Assembly: GCF_001953175.1 (NCBI RefSeq)
Contig: NZ_CP018258.1
Coordinates: 304,210-368,209 of the forward strand
DNA length: 64,000 nt
Source of the DNA: Dehalogenimonas formicexedens
GTDB taxonomy: Bacteria > Chloroflexota > Dehalococcoidia > Dehalococcoidales > Dehalococcoidaceae
Direction: 5' to 3'
Below the pieces are notes generated by a model. That model had not been told where the DNA came from and searched no databases. It was given only the letters and a program-made list of their open reading frames with translations. A program made the position numbers and the translations under genes. Of the stretch, positions 8,660 through 16,941 are shown piece after piece. Position 1 is the stretch's first letter, and each line of letters opens with the position of its first letter.

Positions 8660-10456
8660 TCACTTTCCTCCAACGTATTGATTATTCATCTCAAATATGT
8701 GCTTAATGAGTCTCATCCCGATCTCCGATGTACACAGCGGCTGGAGTTCCCTGCTCCTGTCACGATACACTGTGATACCCTTGAGTCCCTGCTCACATGC
8801 CATGGTGAAGACTTTGGCTATGTCATCTCGAGTGGCAGATTTGGGGAAGTTCACCGTCTTTGAAACCGCACTGTCGGTATGCCTCTGGAAGGCTGCCTGG
8901 ATTCTGACATGCCAGTCCGGCGATACTCGGTGAGCGGTGACAAACACCTCCCTGACATCCTCTGGGATTTCTTTGCGTTCATGAAGGTGATTGGAGGTCA
9001 CCAGTTCCTCTAGGAGTTTTCGGGTAAAGAAACCACGCTCTCTGGCTACTTCTTCAAAATAGGGGTTGATCTCAAGCAGGTTCTCACCGTCAAGGATGTT
9101 CCTGACGAAGACGGCCGCGAAAATAGGTTCAATCCCTGAAGAGACACCGGCAATGATGGAAAGCGTTCCGGTGGGGGCTATGGTGGTACAGCAGGCGTTT
9201 CTCATGGGAATGTTCCGCTGCCCATAGATGCTCTGACCCCAGGCTGGGAAGACCCCCCGTTTTCTGGCCAGGTCTTGAGAAACCTCATGGGCGGTGCTGG
9301 TCACAAACTCCATGACACTCTCAGCCACGGCGATTGCTTTGGTGGAGTTGTAGGGGATGCCGAGTCTTAAAAGCATATCGGCAAATCCCATGACCCCCAG
9401 ACCAATCTTCCGGGTGCGTTTTGTGGCGGCTTCTATCTCTTCGGTAGGGAACTTGTTGATGTCGATGACATCATCAAGGAAGCGGACAGCAAGTCTAACG
9501 ACTTTTTTCAGTTTCTCGAAGTCGATCTCACCGCCGGATAACATCTTGACCAGGTTGATGGAGCCGAGGTTGGTGGACTCATAGGGCAGTAACGCCTGCT
9601 CACCGCAACCGGTGATTGCCGAAAGCTTACCTAATGAAGGTGTGGGATTGTCCCGGTTGATGCGGTCGGTGAAGACAAGACCGGGGTCTCCTGTCCTCCA
9701 GGCTTGATCGACGATTCTGTAAAAGACCTCTCTGGCAGGGAGCGACCTGACAACATCTCCTGTCCGGGGATCGACCAGGGGATAGGCACTATTCTCCTTG
9801 ACCCTCTTCATGAAATCGTCGGTGACAGAGACAGAGTTATAGAAGTTGGTGAGTGAATTGGGATCTGATTTGGCGGTGATGAAGTCGAGGATATCCGGAT
9901 GATCTACCGATAAGACCACCGAGTTGCAGCCACGTCTGATTCCACCTTGCCGGATATAATCGGCGGCGGCGGATAGGACGTGTACCAAGGCCACCGGCCC
10001 TCCGGCGGCATCGGCGTGGTTGCCGGCCATGCTGCCCTTTGGTCTTATGCCAGAGAGATCGAAACCCAGTCCGCCGCCGTTTTTGTGGATTACCGCTGTG
10101 TTCTTGACCGCATCGAAGGTGTCTTCGACCGAGTCAGGCACCGGCAGGACGAAGCAGGAGGAGAGCGTGCCGGAGAAAGTGCCAGCGTTGAGGAGGGTGG
10201 GGGAGTTGGGTAGAAAAGACAGAGACGCCATCAAGTCGAAGAAATCTTCTTCGATGGCCTTGGTATCGGTATTTTCATCATAGAGCAGCTCAGCCCTAGC
10301 GGCAGCCCGGGCGACTCTTCTGAAAAGCTGCTCGGGGGTCTCGATTCCGTGTGAGCTTCTCTTAAGGTAACGCTTCTCCAATACCCGGAGGGCATTGGGG
10401 GTAAGCTGAACTTTGACCGTTTGCGGTTCGAACACATCAAGCATGGAAACGCTCAC
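8660..10456 (-). CDS. nrdJ: Adenosylcobalamin-dependent ribonucleotide reductase (class II, NrdJ/NrdZ type)
   Basis: 598 residues. Reduces ribonucleotides to deoxyribonucleotides with an adenosylcobalamin-derived thiyl radical. The core is clear: SGTLSSCFVLPVPDS (C101), NGGGLGFDLSGIRPKGS, the radical-Cys loop TGCGEQALLPYES (C284, E286) and IAPTGTLS with GVSSGIEPIF. Three expected features are missing. The Asn of the NPCGE motif aligns with T282. The Cys eleven residues after the radical Cys, which pairs with C101 in well-studied NrdJ enzymes, is T295. The C-terminal CxxC tail is absent (a single Cys near the end). Either an alternative reductant is used or the protein is divergent. The GTG start overlaps the upstream stop by 4 bp (GTGA), showing translational coupling. 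Confidence 0.9.
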   Translation of the reverse strand: MSVSMLDVFEPQTVKVQLTPNALRVLEKRYLKRSSHGIETPEQLFRRVARAAARAELLYDENTDTKAIEEDFFDLMASLSFLPNSPTLLNAGTFSGTLSSCFVLPVPDSVEDTFDAVKNTAVIHKNGGGLGFDLSGIRPKGSMAGNHADAAGGPVALVHVLSAAADYIRQGGIRRGCNSVVLSVDHPDILDFITAKSDPNSLTNFYNSVSVTDDFMKRVKENSAYPLVDPRTGDVVRSLPAREVFYRIVDQAWRTGDPGLVFTDRINRDNPTPSLGKLSAITGCGEQALLPYESTNLGSINLVKMLSGGEIDFEKLKKVVRLAVRFLDDVIDINKFPTEEIEAATKRTRKIGLGVMGFADMLLRLGIPYNSTKAIAVAESVMEFVTSTAHEVSQDLARKRGVFPAWGQSIYGQRNIPMRNACCTTIAPTGTLSIIAGVSSGIEPIFAAVFVRNILDGENLLEINPYFEEVARERGFFTRKLLEELVTSNHLHERKEIPEDVREVFVTAHRVSPDWHVRIQAAFQRHTDSAVSKTVNFPKSATRDDIAKVFTMACEQGLKGITVYRDRSRELQPLCTSEIGMRLIKHIFEMNNQYVGGK

Positions 10457-10701
10457 AGCCCTCCATAGGCAAACCTGGTGGGAAAGACAGCCATGTAAGC
10501 TACATCCCGTGGTGTGTACCTTCCCTGGGGGAGAGAGTAAAGAAGGTTAAGCAGATCATTCGGGATACCGGAGGAGACAGCTTGATTGATCAGTCCCTCT
10601 TTAGGGACCTGATGTTTGATTTCATCGGTTATTTCGAATAAACCTTCGATGCTTACCATTCTCTCGGTTATTCCCTTCCTATTGAAATTGGACAAGACCA
10701 C
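10453..10701 (-). CDS. DUF2795-like small protein (copy 2)
   Basis: About 82 residues from a GTG at 10701 that has AGGAG six bases upstream; a TTG at 10707 and an ATG at 10659 are alternatives. The segment VPKEGLINQAVSSGIPNDLL followed by YSLPQGRYTPRDV fits the DUF2795 pattern and resembles copies 1 and 3 more in pattern than in identity. It ends in a GTGA overlap with the ribonucleotide reductase gene. No enzymatic motif is visible; a regulatory or scaffold role is only a guess. Confidence 0.65.
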   Translation of the reverse strand: MVLSNFNRKGITERMVSIEGLFEITDEIKHQVPKEGLINQAVSSGIPNDLLNLLYSLPQGRYTPRDVAYMAVFPTRFAYGGL

Positions 10702-10753
10702 GATCAACTCCTGATTACGTTTCGGGGAAAACCATCCATACTCGATTCTTAAA

Positions 10754-11032
10754 TTAATCCTGACTGAAGAAGTAAGCGCTCAGAAATGATGTGTAGCTGA
10801 CATCAGAAGGATTTTGATAAACCCTGTCCGGCAGGCGATACCGGTAGAAGGCCATTACATTTTCTGGCGTGTGAACAGTTTCTGTATGAATCAGGATATC
10901 GTTCTTCGATGCCGGGAAAATGATTCCCTCCAAGTACTCCTCTATGACTGAAGATTTCAATTCCCGATCTTCAAATGTGCTACGGCCTATCGTATTTCCT
11001 GAGCTTGTTGTGGGTGACAGTAAAGATTTCAT
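10754..11032 (-). CDS. DUF2795-like small protein (copy 3)
   Basis: 92 residues. The C-terminal half (FPASKNDILIHTETVHTPEN, then an RLPDRVYQNPSDV segment) again follows the DUF2795 pattern: P-A-x-x-x-I, helix, LP-x-R-x-Y, DV. The N-terminal 35 residues are Ser/Thr-rich and unassigned. The ATG starts 1 bp after the stop of a 33-codon membrane-peptide gene and lacks a good ribosome-binding site of its own, so it is probably translated by re-initiation. Function unknown. Confidence 0.65.
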   Translation of the reverse strand: MKSLLSPTTSSGNTIGRSTFEDRELKSSVIEEYLEGIIFPASKNDILIHTETVHTPENVMAFYRYRLPDRVYQNPSDVSYTSFLSAYFFSQD

Positions 11033-11033
11033 C

Positions 11034-11135
11034 CTAAAACCGATCTATTACTTTCTTTGATCCATCCGGATTGAGATGCTGTATCGCCGCTACCCCCGTT
11101 AAAGCGGTGATTATTACGAACAGTGAGATCAGCAT
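11034..11135 (-). CDS. 33-residue hydrophobic membrane peptide
   Basis: A short reading frame encodes MLISLFVIITALTGVAAI followed by a polar tail (QHLNPDGSKKVIDRF). The first 18 residues would form one membrane helix. GGAGG lies nine bases before the ATG, within the end of the upstream regulator gene. The frame fills the gap between the regulator stop (3 bp upstream) and the next start (1 bp downstream), which supports a real gene. Function unknown. Confidence 0.6.
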   Translation of the reverse strand: MLISLFVIITALTGVAAIQHLNPDGSKKVIDRF

Positions 11136-11138
11136 GGC

Positions 11139-11525
11139 CTAAAACCTCCATGGAATATTACTCGAGGGTTGTTTATGACTGACGATCGTGGAAAGGAGGA
11201 GATTCTTGCTGAATGGTTTAAGCAGATATTCCGATGCGCCAAAATGGAGTGCCTTAATCAACCGGTTTGGGCTAGTCCTGACGTCATCAATCGCAACAAT
11301 GGGTATACTTGTGTTTTGAACGAGTTCCTCAAACAATTTGAGGCTATTACACGTTTCGCAGTCCAGGTCGAACAACACCAGGTTTGTTTTTTCAAGCCGC
11401 GGTTTAGCGTTTTCTAAGTCTTTTGGAGAAGTTTGGACAATATTTACCTGGCTAAGGCATTCGTCAATTATATTCTTGACTTCATCGAAGACCTTTGGGT
11501 CCTCTTCAATGAATTGGATATTCAT
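11139..11525 (-). CDS. Receiver-only response regulator
   Basis: About 128 residues; the ATG at 11525 is preferred over a TTG two codons upstream. It is a single receiver domain with the expected phospho-acceptor strand (LVLFDLDCE), a PIVAIDD strand in place of the usual Ser/Thr strand, and a C-terminal KPFSKNLL with the invariant Lys. The acidic pocket at the N-terminus (IEEDPKV) is present. There is no output domain. It heads the operon with the membrane peptide, two DUF2795-like proteins and the ribonucleotide reductase. No histidine kinase is adjacent, so its partner is unknown. Confidence 0.8.
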   Translation of the reverse strand: MNIQFIEEDPKVFDEVKNIIDECLSQVNIVQTSPKDLENAKPRLEKTNLVLFDLDCETCNSLKLFEELVQNTSIPIVAIDDVRTSPNRLIKALHFGASEYLLKPFSKNLLLSTIVSHKQPSSNIPWRF

Positions 11526-11724
11526 CAGCAATCATCAATCATCGTTGCTAAGTCTTGTTACGTAAAACCAGACGTTATCAATGATAAAACCGAGGTGTAT
11601 TTTTATAAGGAATATGCCGTGGCAATAAGAGCAACAAGGTGAGGTAATTTTAGGATCGAATTCCATTAATATCGGGGTTAAGGGTGTCAAAATGTGTCAG
11701 ATTAGTAAACCATTGTTAAGAAAT

Positions 11725-11756
11725 ACAGATAGGGCTTGAACTCAAGCCCTATCTGT
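11725..11756. terminator. Hairpin after the OmpR-type regulator
   Basis: A 15-bp inverted repeat (ACAGATAGGGCTTGA / TCAAGCCCTATCTGT), nearly without a loop, lies 22 bp past the end of the minus-strand regulator gene. A T-rich stretch follows on the minus strand. It also separates this gene from the operon downstream. Confidence 0.8.
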
Positions 11757-11777
11757 GTATTGGCCCCACCAAGCTGT

Positions 11778-12458
11778 TTAATGAATGCCGACTAATTTAA
11801 AGCCAGTGCCATGTTCCGTCACTATTCTCAGCGACGAATCCTGGGGGAACTTCTTTTTTAATCTTTTGACACATCCCCTTAATGCCGAGTTGTTACCGCT
11901 GCCGCCAAAGTTTCCCCAAATTGCCCGTTCGATGGAAGAATATGAGGTGACCTGACCGTAATTTTGCATGAGCCGATGCATTAATAAATTTTCATTCCTG
12001 GTTAGAGCGATTTCCTGGCCATCTACGTATGCCCGATGAATGTCAGTATCCAGGCGTAGCTTGCCGATAACCATACTACCCAACTGGCTTTTACCTGAAT
12101 ATCGCCGTATTAAGGCCTGTGTTTTCGCGATAAAACTGAGAGGATCGAACGGTTTAGAAAAGCACTCATCGGCTCCGAGTTGCAGGCTTCGTACAATATC
12201 TGCTCCGGTTAAATTTTTCCGTATCACGATTGTTGGTTTTGAACAGTAGAGAAAAACTGATTCGATAAAATCAAATCCACTCATATCCGGCAGGTCCAAA
12301 TCAATTACGAACAGGTCAAACTGTTCCTTTTCTATGAATGCTAACCCCGAGGTGCCGGAAGTGCATCTCGTGATTTCAACCTCAGGCCAAGGAATTTTCA
12401 ACGTCGAAACCAATGCAATGACATCATCCTGGAAATTCTCGACTATTAGAACTCTCAT
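11778..12458 (-). CDS. OmpR/PhoB-family response regulator
   Basis: 226 residues, with an ATG preceded by GGAG seven bases away. The receiver domain (1-115) has the phospho-acceptor strand FVIDLDLPDMSGFDF and the conserved Lys in SKPFDPL. The C-terminal winged helix (about 130-226) has the OmpR-type sequence LTRNENLLMHRLM... and ends TEHGTGFKLVG, the wing strand that normally reads RGxGY. It should bind DNA when phosphorylated. No kinase is adjacent. It lies between the ribonucleotide reductase operon and the sugar cluster, and either could be its target. Confidence 0.88.
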   Translation of the reverse strand: MRVLIVENFQDDVIALVSTLKIPWPEVEITRCTSGTSGLAFIEKEQFDLFVIDLDLPDMSGFDFIESVFLYCSKPTIVIRKNLTGADIVRSLQLGADECFSKPFDPLSFIAKTQALIRRYSGKSQLGSMVIGKLRLDTDIHRAYVDGQEIALTRNENLLMHRLMQNYGQVTSYSSIERAIWGNFGGSGNNSALRGCVKRLKKKFPQDSSLRIVTEHGTGFKLVGIH

Positions 12459-12893
12459 ATCAATTCTCCAACCCGATAATCATTTTGGGGCCTGGGATGG
12501 CATAACTATTTGGAGATCTAAGGTTGAGGAAAATAACCCTAGCCTCGCATAAGAGTACAATATTGTATGGCCATGTTCATCGTACGAAAGGACTAGTCGA
12601 CCTAAGTATTTTGGATATAACCAACACCATTAGCCTGGCTTTCAGGCTGGATATTCTAAGAAGTAACCACTGGTAGGCATTATTTCCGGTATTACTGAAT
12701 CCAGCGCGCATGACTGGTTTGGGAGAATCAATCGCTTGTACTTGATCGACCCTCGTCTGATCGGGTTGATAAAGGTCACCGCAGAACTCGATAAGGAGCT
12801 TGCATTTTTCCCGGCTTACCACCCAACCAGAAGCCCATAATACGGCCCAATGATGGGCGGCCAAAAATCGGGACCAACAACTATTATTTGGCG
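12459..12893. other. Intergenic stretch, no gene supported
   Basis: 435 bp between the OmpR-type regulator and the end of the glucose dehydrogenase gene. The only long frame here (minus strand, 12577-12897) has no recognisable domain, an unlikely composition, and overlaps the dehydrogenase stop. The promoter of the regulator probably lies at the left end. No RNA or repeat was recognised. Confidence 0.5.
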
Positions 12894-14033
12894 TCAATCC
12901 CAGGGGTCGACTTCAATGACGGTCTTTATGAATTTTGGACCTTTTGGTGTAAACGCCTCCTGAAAATCGTTGAATTTGACCCGGTCGGTCAAAATTTTCT
13001 GACAGAGTTCCGGAAATTCCAAGTTTATCCTGGTCATCTGCAGCAAGGCTTTTTCGAAGTGACTTCGATTGGAATTCACGCTTCCTACTACCACTTCGTT
13101 ATTTTTTACCATGTGCCGGATCACTTGTCCGGCGTCGATGTTCAAGTTCAGCTCGTCCCTGGGGATTCCGGTCATAATGTAAATGCTGCTGCGAGCCATG
13201 TAGCTAATCAACTGCAGAGCCGTTGAGGCGGCGCCCGAGGCTTCGAACAGGATATCTACCGATCCCCCGTGTACCTCGCAGTACTCCATGAGTTCCCTGG
13301 GAGATTTATCACTGGTATCAACATATTTTGCGCCCAGATAATTGACCAAGCCTGCTTTGGGGTGGCTGTCCGGCACAATGTCAGCGACCATTATATTGAC
13401 CTGGGCCAGTCTCAGGAGCGAAGCCGCTAAAAGACCAAGAGGCCCGGCGCCGACGACCAATCCGGTTTTACAGTTGCCCCAATCTGGAGACTTGAAATCG
13501 TGCTCTGGGTGGGGGCATGTCCACGGGAACCGGCTCTGGATAATCCGGATTTGGTCAATCCCCTTTTCGGCAATACTTACAGGTTCGGTGAGTACCGCAA
13601 GATGCTTCATCTCCCGGGGAACTTTAACCATGTACTGTTCCTGGTCGACGGCGTACTCGCTCAGGAAGCCATCCAGCTTGTGAATGCCCCTTTCCTTAAA
13701 TAAGCCGGTCATGCACATATCGCTTTGATTGTGCAGACATGGATGGCAAATGCCGCAGCCACGCCTTACGGTAATGCTGACAATGTCCCCGGGAACCAGT
13801 GATTTAACATCGCCTCCGATATCCTCGACAATCCCGACCGCTTCGTGGCCCATGACCATCCGGTTTTTGTCTGGGGCCATATCCGGCCCGTAGCGGACTA
13901 CGTTGTAGTCGGTGCCATCCAGCCCGACCTCTTTGATCCGCACAAGCACCTCGTCAGGTTGGGTTATCTCCGGCTTCGGTAGATCGAATGTCTGGACGGA
14001 GTTCTCCCCCCGGACCAATCCAATGGCGCGCAT
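12894..14033 (-). CDS. gdh: Zinc-dependent glucose 1-dehydrogenase
   Basis: 379 residues, medium-chain dehydrogenase family of the archaeal glucose dehydrogenase type. It oxidises glucose (possibly other aldoses) to the lactone with NAD(P). The catalytic-zinc region reads VGLDGTDYN, with Asp in place of Cys as in some archaeal enzymes, then GHEAVG. The structural-zinc lobe is CGICHPCLHNQSDMC. The nucleotide-binding loop is VVGAGPLGLLAASLL. A good ribosome-binding site (GGAGGAAGAAG) precedes the ATG. It is the last gene of the sugar cluster, 46 bp after a 6-phosphogluconate dehydrogenase gene. Exact substrate and NAD/NADP preference are not clear. Confidence 0.88.
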   Translation of the reverse strand: MRAIGLVRGENSVQTFDLPKPEITQPDEVLVRIKEVGLDGTDYNVVRYGPDMAPDKNRMVMGHEAVGIVEDIGGDVKSLVPGDIVSITVRRGCGICHPCLHNQSDMCMTGLFKERGIHKLDGFLSEYAVDQEQYMVKVPREMKHLAVLTEPVSIAEKGIDQIRIIQSRFPWTCPHPEHDFKSPDWGNCKTGLVVGAGPLGLLAASLLRLAQVNIMVADIVPDSHPKAGLVNYLGAKYVDTSDKSPRELMEYCEVHGGSVDILFEASGAASTALQLISYMARSSIYIMTGIPRDELNLNIDAGQVIRHMVKNNEVVVGSVNSNRSHFEKALLQMTRINLEFPELCQKILTDRVKFNDFQEAFTPKGPKFIKTVIEVDPWD

Positions 14034-14079
14034 TCTTCTTCCTCCAATTCCCGCGATCAGGTCGCCTGGGAGCCATGGT

Positions 14080-14985
14080 TTATTCCGTTTTTATGCGGTG
14101 ACCGCCAAACTTGTTACGCAACGCCACCAAGAGCTTGTTTCCAAACGGTTGATCTTGCCTGGAACGGAACCGTACCTGGAGCGCCGCCACGATTACCGGA
14201 AGGGGCACATCGAGGTCCAGTGATTCCTGGACGGTCCATTTGCCCTCACCAGAGTCCTCGACGAAAGCCCGGATGTTCTTCAGCCCGGGGTCCTCTTTCA
14301 GAGCAAGTTCAACCAAATCAAGCAGCCAAGAACGCACCACGCTGCCGTAACGCCAGATGCCGGCTATCTGGGTCAAGTCCAAATTGAAATCGGCTTTGGC
14401 TCGAAGCAATTCGAATCCCTCTGCGTAGGCTTCCATCAAACCATATTCGATGCCGTTGTGGACCATCTTGACGAAATGGCCTGCCCCGCTGGGACCGACA
14501 TATCCAACGCCTTTCTCGGACGACGGCGCCAAAGAACGAAACACCGGCTCAATCCGCCGGTAGGCGTCGGCGTCTCCCCCGACCATAAGGCTGTATCCCT
14601 CGTCCAGCCCCCAGATGCCACCGCTGGTTCCGGCATCAAGAAATGAAATCCCCTTTTCTGCCAGGTTGCCCGCTCGGCGAATGCTGTCTTTGTAATTCGA
14701 GTTGCCGCCGTCGATTATGGTATCTCCGGGTGAAAGCAGACCGCCGAGTTCATGAACCGTGTCCTCAGTGGGTTGACCGGACGGTACCATGCACCATATT
14801 GCCCGCGGAGAGACCAATTTATCGATCAGTTCTGAAATCGAGGCGGCCCCGATAACACCCAATCGAACCATTTCTTTCACCCGCTCGGTCGAAGGATCAA
14901 AACCAACAACCCGGTGCCCACTTTTGATCAAGCGTTGAGCCATATTGCCGCCCATTCTTCCCAGACCTATCATTCCCAGTTCCAT
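14080..14985 (-). CDS. gnd: 6-phosphogluconate dehydrogenase, short (NAD-type) form
   Basis: 301 residues, matching the short GndA/YqeC type, not the 470-residue enzyme. Catalyses oxidative decarboxylation of 6-phosphogluconate to ribulose 5-phosphate. Motifs: N-terminal dinucleotide fold GMIGLGRMGGNMA, substrate loops DGGNSNYKDS and GTSGGIWG, and the catalytic region GAGHFVKMVHNGIEYG with Lys and Asn. The acidic residue at the end of the second strand (FDPSTE) suggests NAD, not NADP. A second paralogue lies 2.9 kb upstream in the same cluster. An AGA-rich Shine-Dalgarno precedes the ATG. Confidence 0.9.
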   Translation of the reverse strand: MELGMIGLGRMGGNMAQRLIKSGHRVVGFDPSTERVKEMVRLGVIGAASISELIDKLVSPRAIWCMVPSGQPTEDTVHELGGLLSPGDTIIDGGNSNYKDSIRRAGNLAEKGISFLDAGTSGGIWGLDEGYSLMVGGDADAYRRIEPVFRSLAPSSEKGVGYVGPSGAGHFVKMVHNGIEYGLMEAYAEGFELLRAKADFNLDLTQIAGIWRYGSVVRSWLLDLVELALKEDPGLKNIRAFVEDSGEGKWTVQESLDLDVPLPVIVAALQVRFRSRQDQPFGNKLLVALRNKFGGHRIKTE

Positions 14986-15045
14986 CGTGTTCTCCGTCTT
15001 CCGTTTTGTACTTTGAAAATTGCGGCGCGCCCGCGGGCGCCGAAT

Positions 15046-16029
15046 TCACTGGCTTTCTTGTGCCGCATGGGCCAACAGCGCAGCCCCGATAACCACTGAA
15101 TCATTTCCAAGCGCGGCCTTAACGAAACTCAATCGCTCCACCGCCGCTTCCAGGGCCCGGACACGCACCCTGGCTTCGATCATTCCGATATAATTCGGCA
15201 AACCCTCGATAATACCGCCGCCGAGAATCACCAGGCAGGGATTGAACGCATTGACGAAACCGGTTATCCCAGTTGCCAGGTATTCCGCGGTCTCCTCGAC
15301 CAATTTTACGGCGAGCTGATCTTCATGTCGAAACGCCTCCGCCAAGGTCAGGGCGGTTATTTTGTTGATGTTTCCGGCTTGTTTAATGAGCGTCGCTCCC
15401 GAATAAGGGTCTTTGGCGGCTGCTTCTTGGGCTCTTTCGGCGATGGCCCAGCCTCCGGCGTAAGCCTCGAGGCAACCTCGATTTCGGCAGTGGCACTGCC
15501 GCCCGCCGGTGGTCACTGGAACATGGCCCAATTCTCCGGCGGTATTGAGGCATCCTTCCAGCATCCTGCCTCCGCTCACCACGCCGCCCCCTATCCCGGT
15601 GCCCAGGAACAGGCACAGCAGGTCTTGGGTATTTTGCCCGGCCCCATGCCGCCATTCTCCCCAGGTCGCGGCGCGGACATCGTTGGCAATGGTGACGGGG
15701 ATGCCAACAGATTGTTCCAGTTTGGATCTCAGAGGCACGTCGCGCCACCCCAGGTTGGGCGCAAATATCACCACCCCCGCGCCTGTGCTAACCTGTCCGG
15801 CGACGCCGATACCCATGCTCACGGCTTGGGCGCCGGCTTTTCCGAGGCAGGAGTTAATACACCGGACTATGTCTCCGATCACTCCTTCGGGTCCTTTCCC
15901 GGGGTCGGTGGCATGCCTTTCTGTTGCCACGATTTTCCCTTCGGGATCAACCAGGGCAGTCTCGATCTTGGTGCCGCCGAGATCAACACCAAGTGTCAAC
16001 CCAGCCTTTTTGTTATCGTCGTTTTTCAA
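15046..16029 (-). CDS. ROK-family sugar kinase (glucokinase-like)
   Basis: 327 residues. Phosphorylates a sugar, probably glucose, using ATP. The phosphate loop GVDLGGTKIETALVD, the catalytic Asp in IANDVRAATWGEW, and the zinc-binding cluster CHCRNRGCLEAYAGG are all present, as is GTGIGGG. The TTG start directly abuts the TGA stop of the upstream HAD gene (TGATTG), so translation is coupled. In this cluster it could phosphorylate glucose released by the glucoamylase. Gluconate is a possible alternative substrate, since no dedicated gluconate kinase is present. Confidence 0.88.
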   Translation of the reverse strand: MKNDDNKKAGLTLGVDLGGTKIETALVDPEGKIVATERHATDPGKGPEGVIGDIVRCINSCLGKAGAQAVSMGIGVAGQVSTGAGVVIFAPNLGWRDVPLRSKLEQSVGIPVTIANDVRAATWGEWRHGAGQNTQDLLCLFLGTGIGGGVVSGGRMLEGCLNTAGELGHVPVTTGGRQCHCRNRGCLEAYAGGWAIAERAQEAAAKDPYSGATLIKQAGNINKITALTLAEAFRHEDQLAVKLVEETAEYLATGITGFVNAFNPCLVILGGGIIEGLPNYIGMIEARVRVRALEAAVERLSFVKAALGNDSVVIGAALLAHAAQESQ

Positions 16030-16794
16030 TCAATTAGTCTCCTGGTTCGGAGGGTTGTTTATCAGATAATTATGCGCCAGTTCAATAATTTCCTCCGGAT
16101 GATGCGCGATCATAACGTCCTTCAAGATTTGGGAGATCCTCTTTGAGTGCAGGCCTTCGAAAGTAAAGGGGGTGGCAAACGCTATGACTTTCATCCCTGC
16201 CGCCGTAGCGGATTGAACACCATTGGGAGAATCCTCGATCACCAGGCAATCACCTGGCGGCACATCCAGTTTGCGGGCTGCCACCTGGTAGATCTCCGGG
16301 TCCGGCTTGGTGTGCACCACGTCCTCTGCGGTGACAACGACATCGAAGGCGCGGTCGATGTCAAGCGCGCGCAGGATAAACAGCGTATCGTTGAGGTGAG
16401 ACATGGTGGCCAGGGCGATACGGCAGCGATTTTCTCGTGCGATCCTGAGTAATTCCAGGGTATACGTCCACCGGTGTCGGGCGATGACACCCGGATCGGC
16501 GATCATTTGATGGTAAATGCCCGTCCTTATTTCAGTGAGGACCGCGGCTGGTTCTGAAGCCCGGTATTGGGGCATCAGGGGCCGCAATTCTTTCTCCAAA
16601 TTCAGTTTATCCATTACATGGCGGGAAGCCACATCCCTCCCTGAACCCAGAGCTTCTTTATACGCGTCAATGGCGCGGGCATCCGGCTGTGCCAGGTTTC
16701 GGATTTTCTGGACGGCTATGGCGTAGGCCTGAGCTTTGAGTTTCTCGGTCTGCACCAGGGTGCCATCAAGATCGAAGATGATCGCTTGTACCAA
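16030..16794 (-). CDS. HAD-superfamily hydrolase, beta-phosphoglucomutase-like
   Basis: 254 residues, TTG start with GGGAGG six to seven bases upstream. Motif I is FDLDGTLVQTE, motif II lies in LATMSHLND, and motifs III/IV are KPDPEIYQVAA and VIEDSPNGVQSA. These place it among subfamily-I HAD proteins near beta-phosphoglucomutases and sugar phosphatases. The cap domain is helical. In this operon it could interconvert glucose phosphates from maltose/trehalose breakdown or dephosphorylate a sugar phosphate; sequence alone does not decide. Confidence 0.85.
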   Translation of the reverse strand: MVQAIIFDLDGTLVQTEKLKAQAYAIAVQKIRNLAQPDARAIDAYKEALGSGRDVASRHVMDKLNLEKELRPLMPQYRASEPAAVLTEIRTGIYHQMIADPGVIARHRWTYTLELLRIARENRCRIALATMSHLNDTLFILRALDIDRAFDVVVTAEDVVHTKPDPEIYQVAARKLDVPPGDCLVIEDSPNGVQSATAAGMKVIAFATPFTFEGLHSKRISQILKDVMIAHHPEEIIELAHNYLINNPPNQETN

Positions 16795-16941
16795 AAAATC
16801 CTCCCAGATTGTGTTGACAGGTTCCCAGGCGCCGGGTCATTCAGTTTTTCATAATTATTGGCGGCGGGATGTGTTTAACGATTGGCTTCCTGATAACGCC
16901 GCAAATCACGATAGTTTTCCGGTCATTTGTAGATCTCGCCG

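Noticed and set aside
12577..12897. 106-codon minus-strand frame
   Set aside because: Overlaps the glucose dehydrogenase end, has no ribosome-binding site or recognisable domain.
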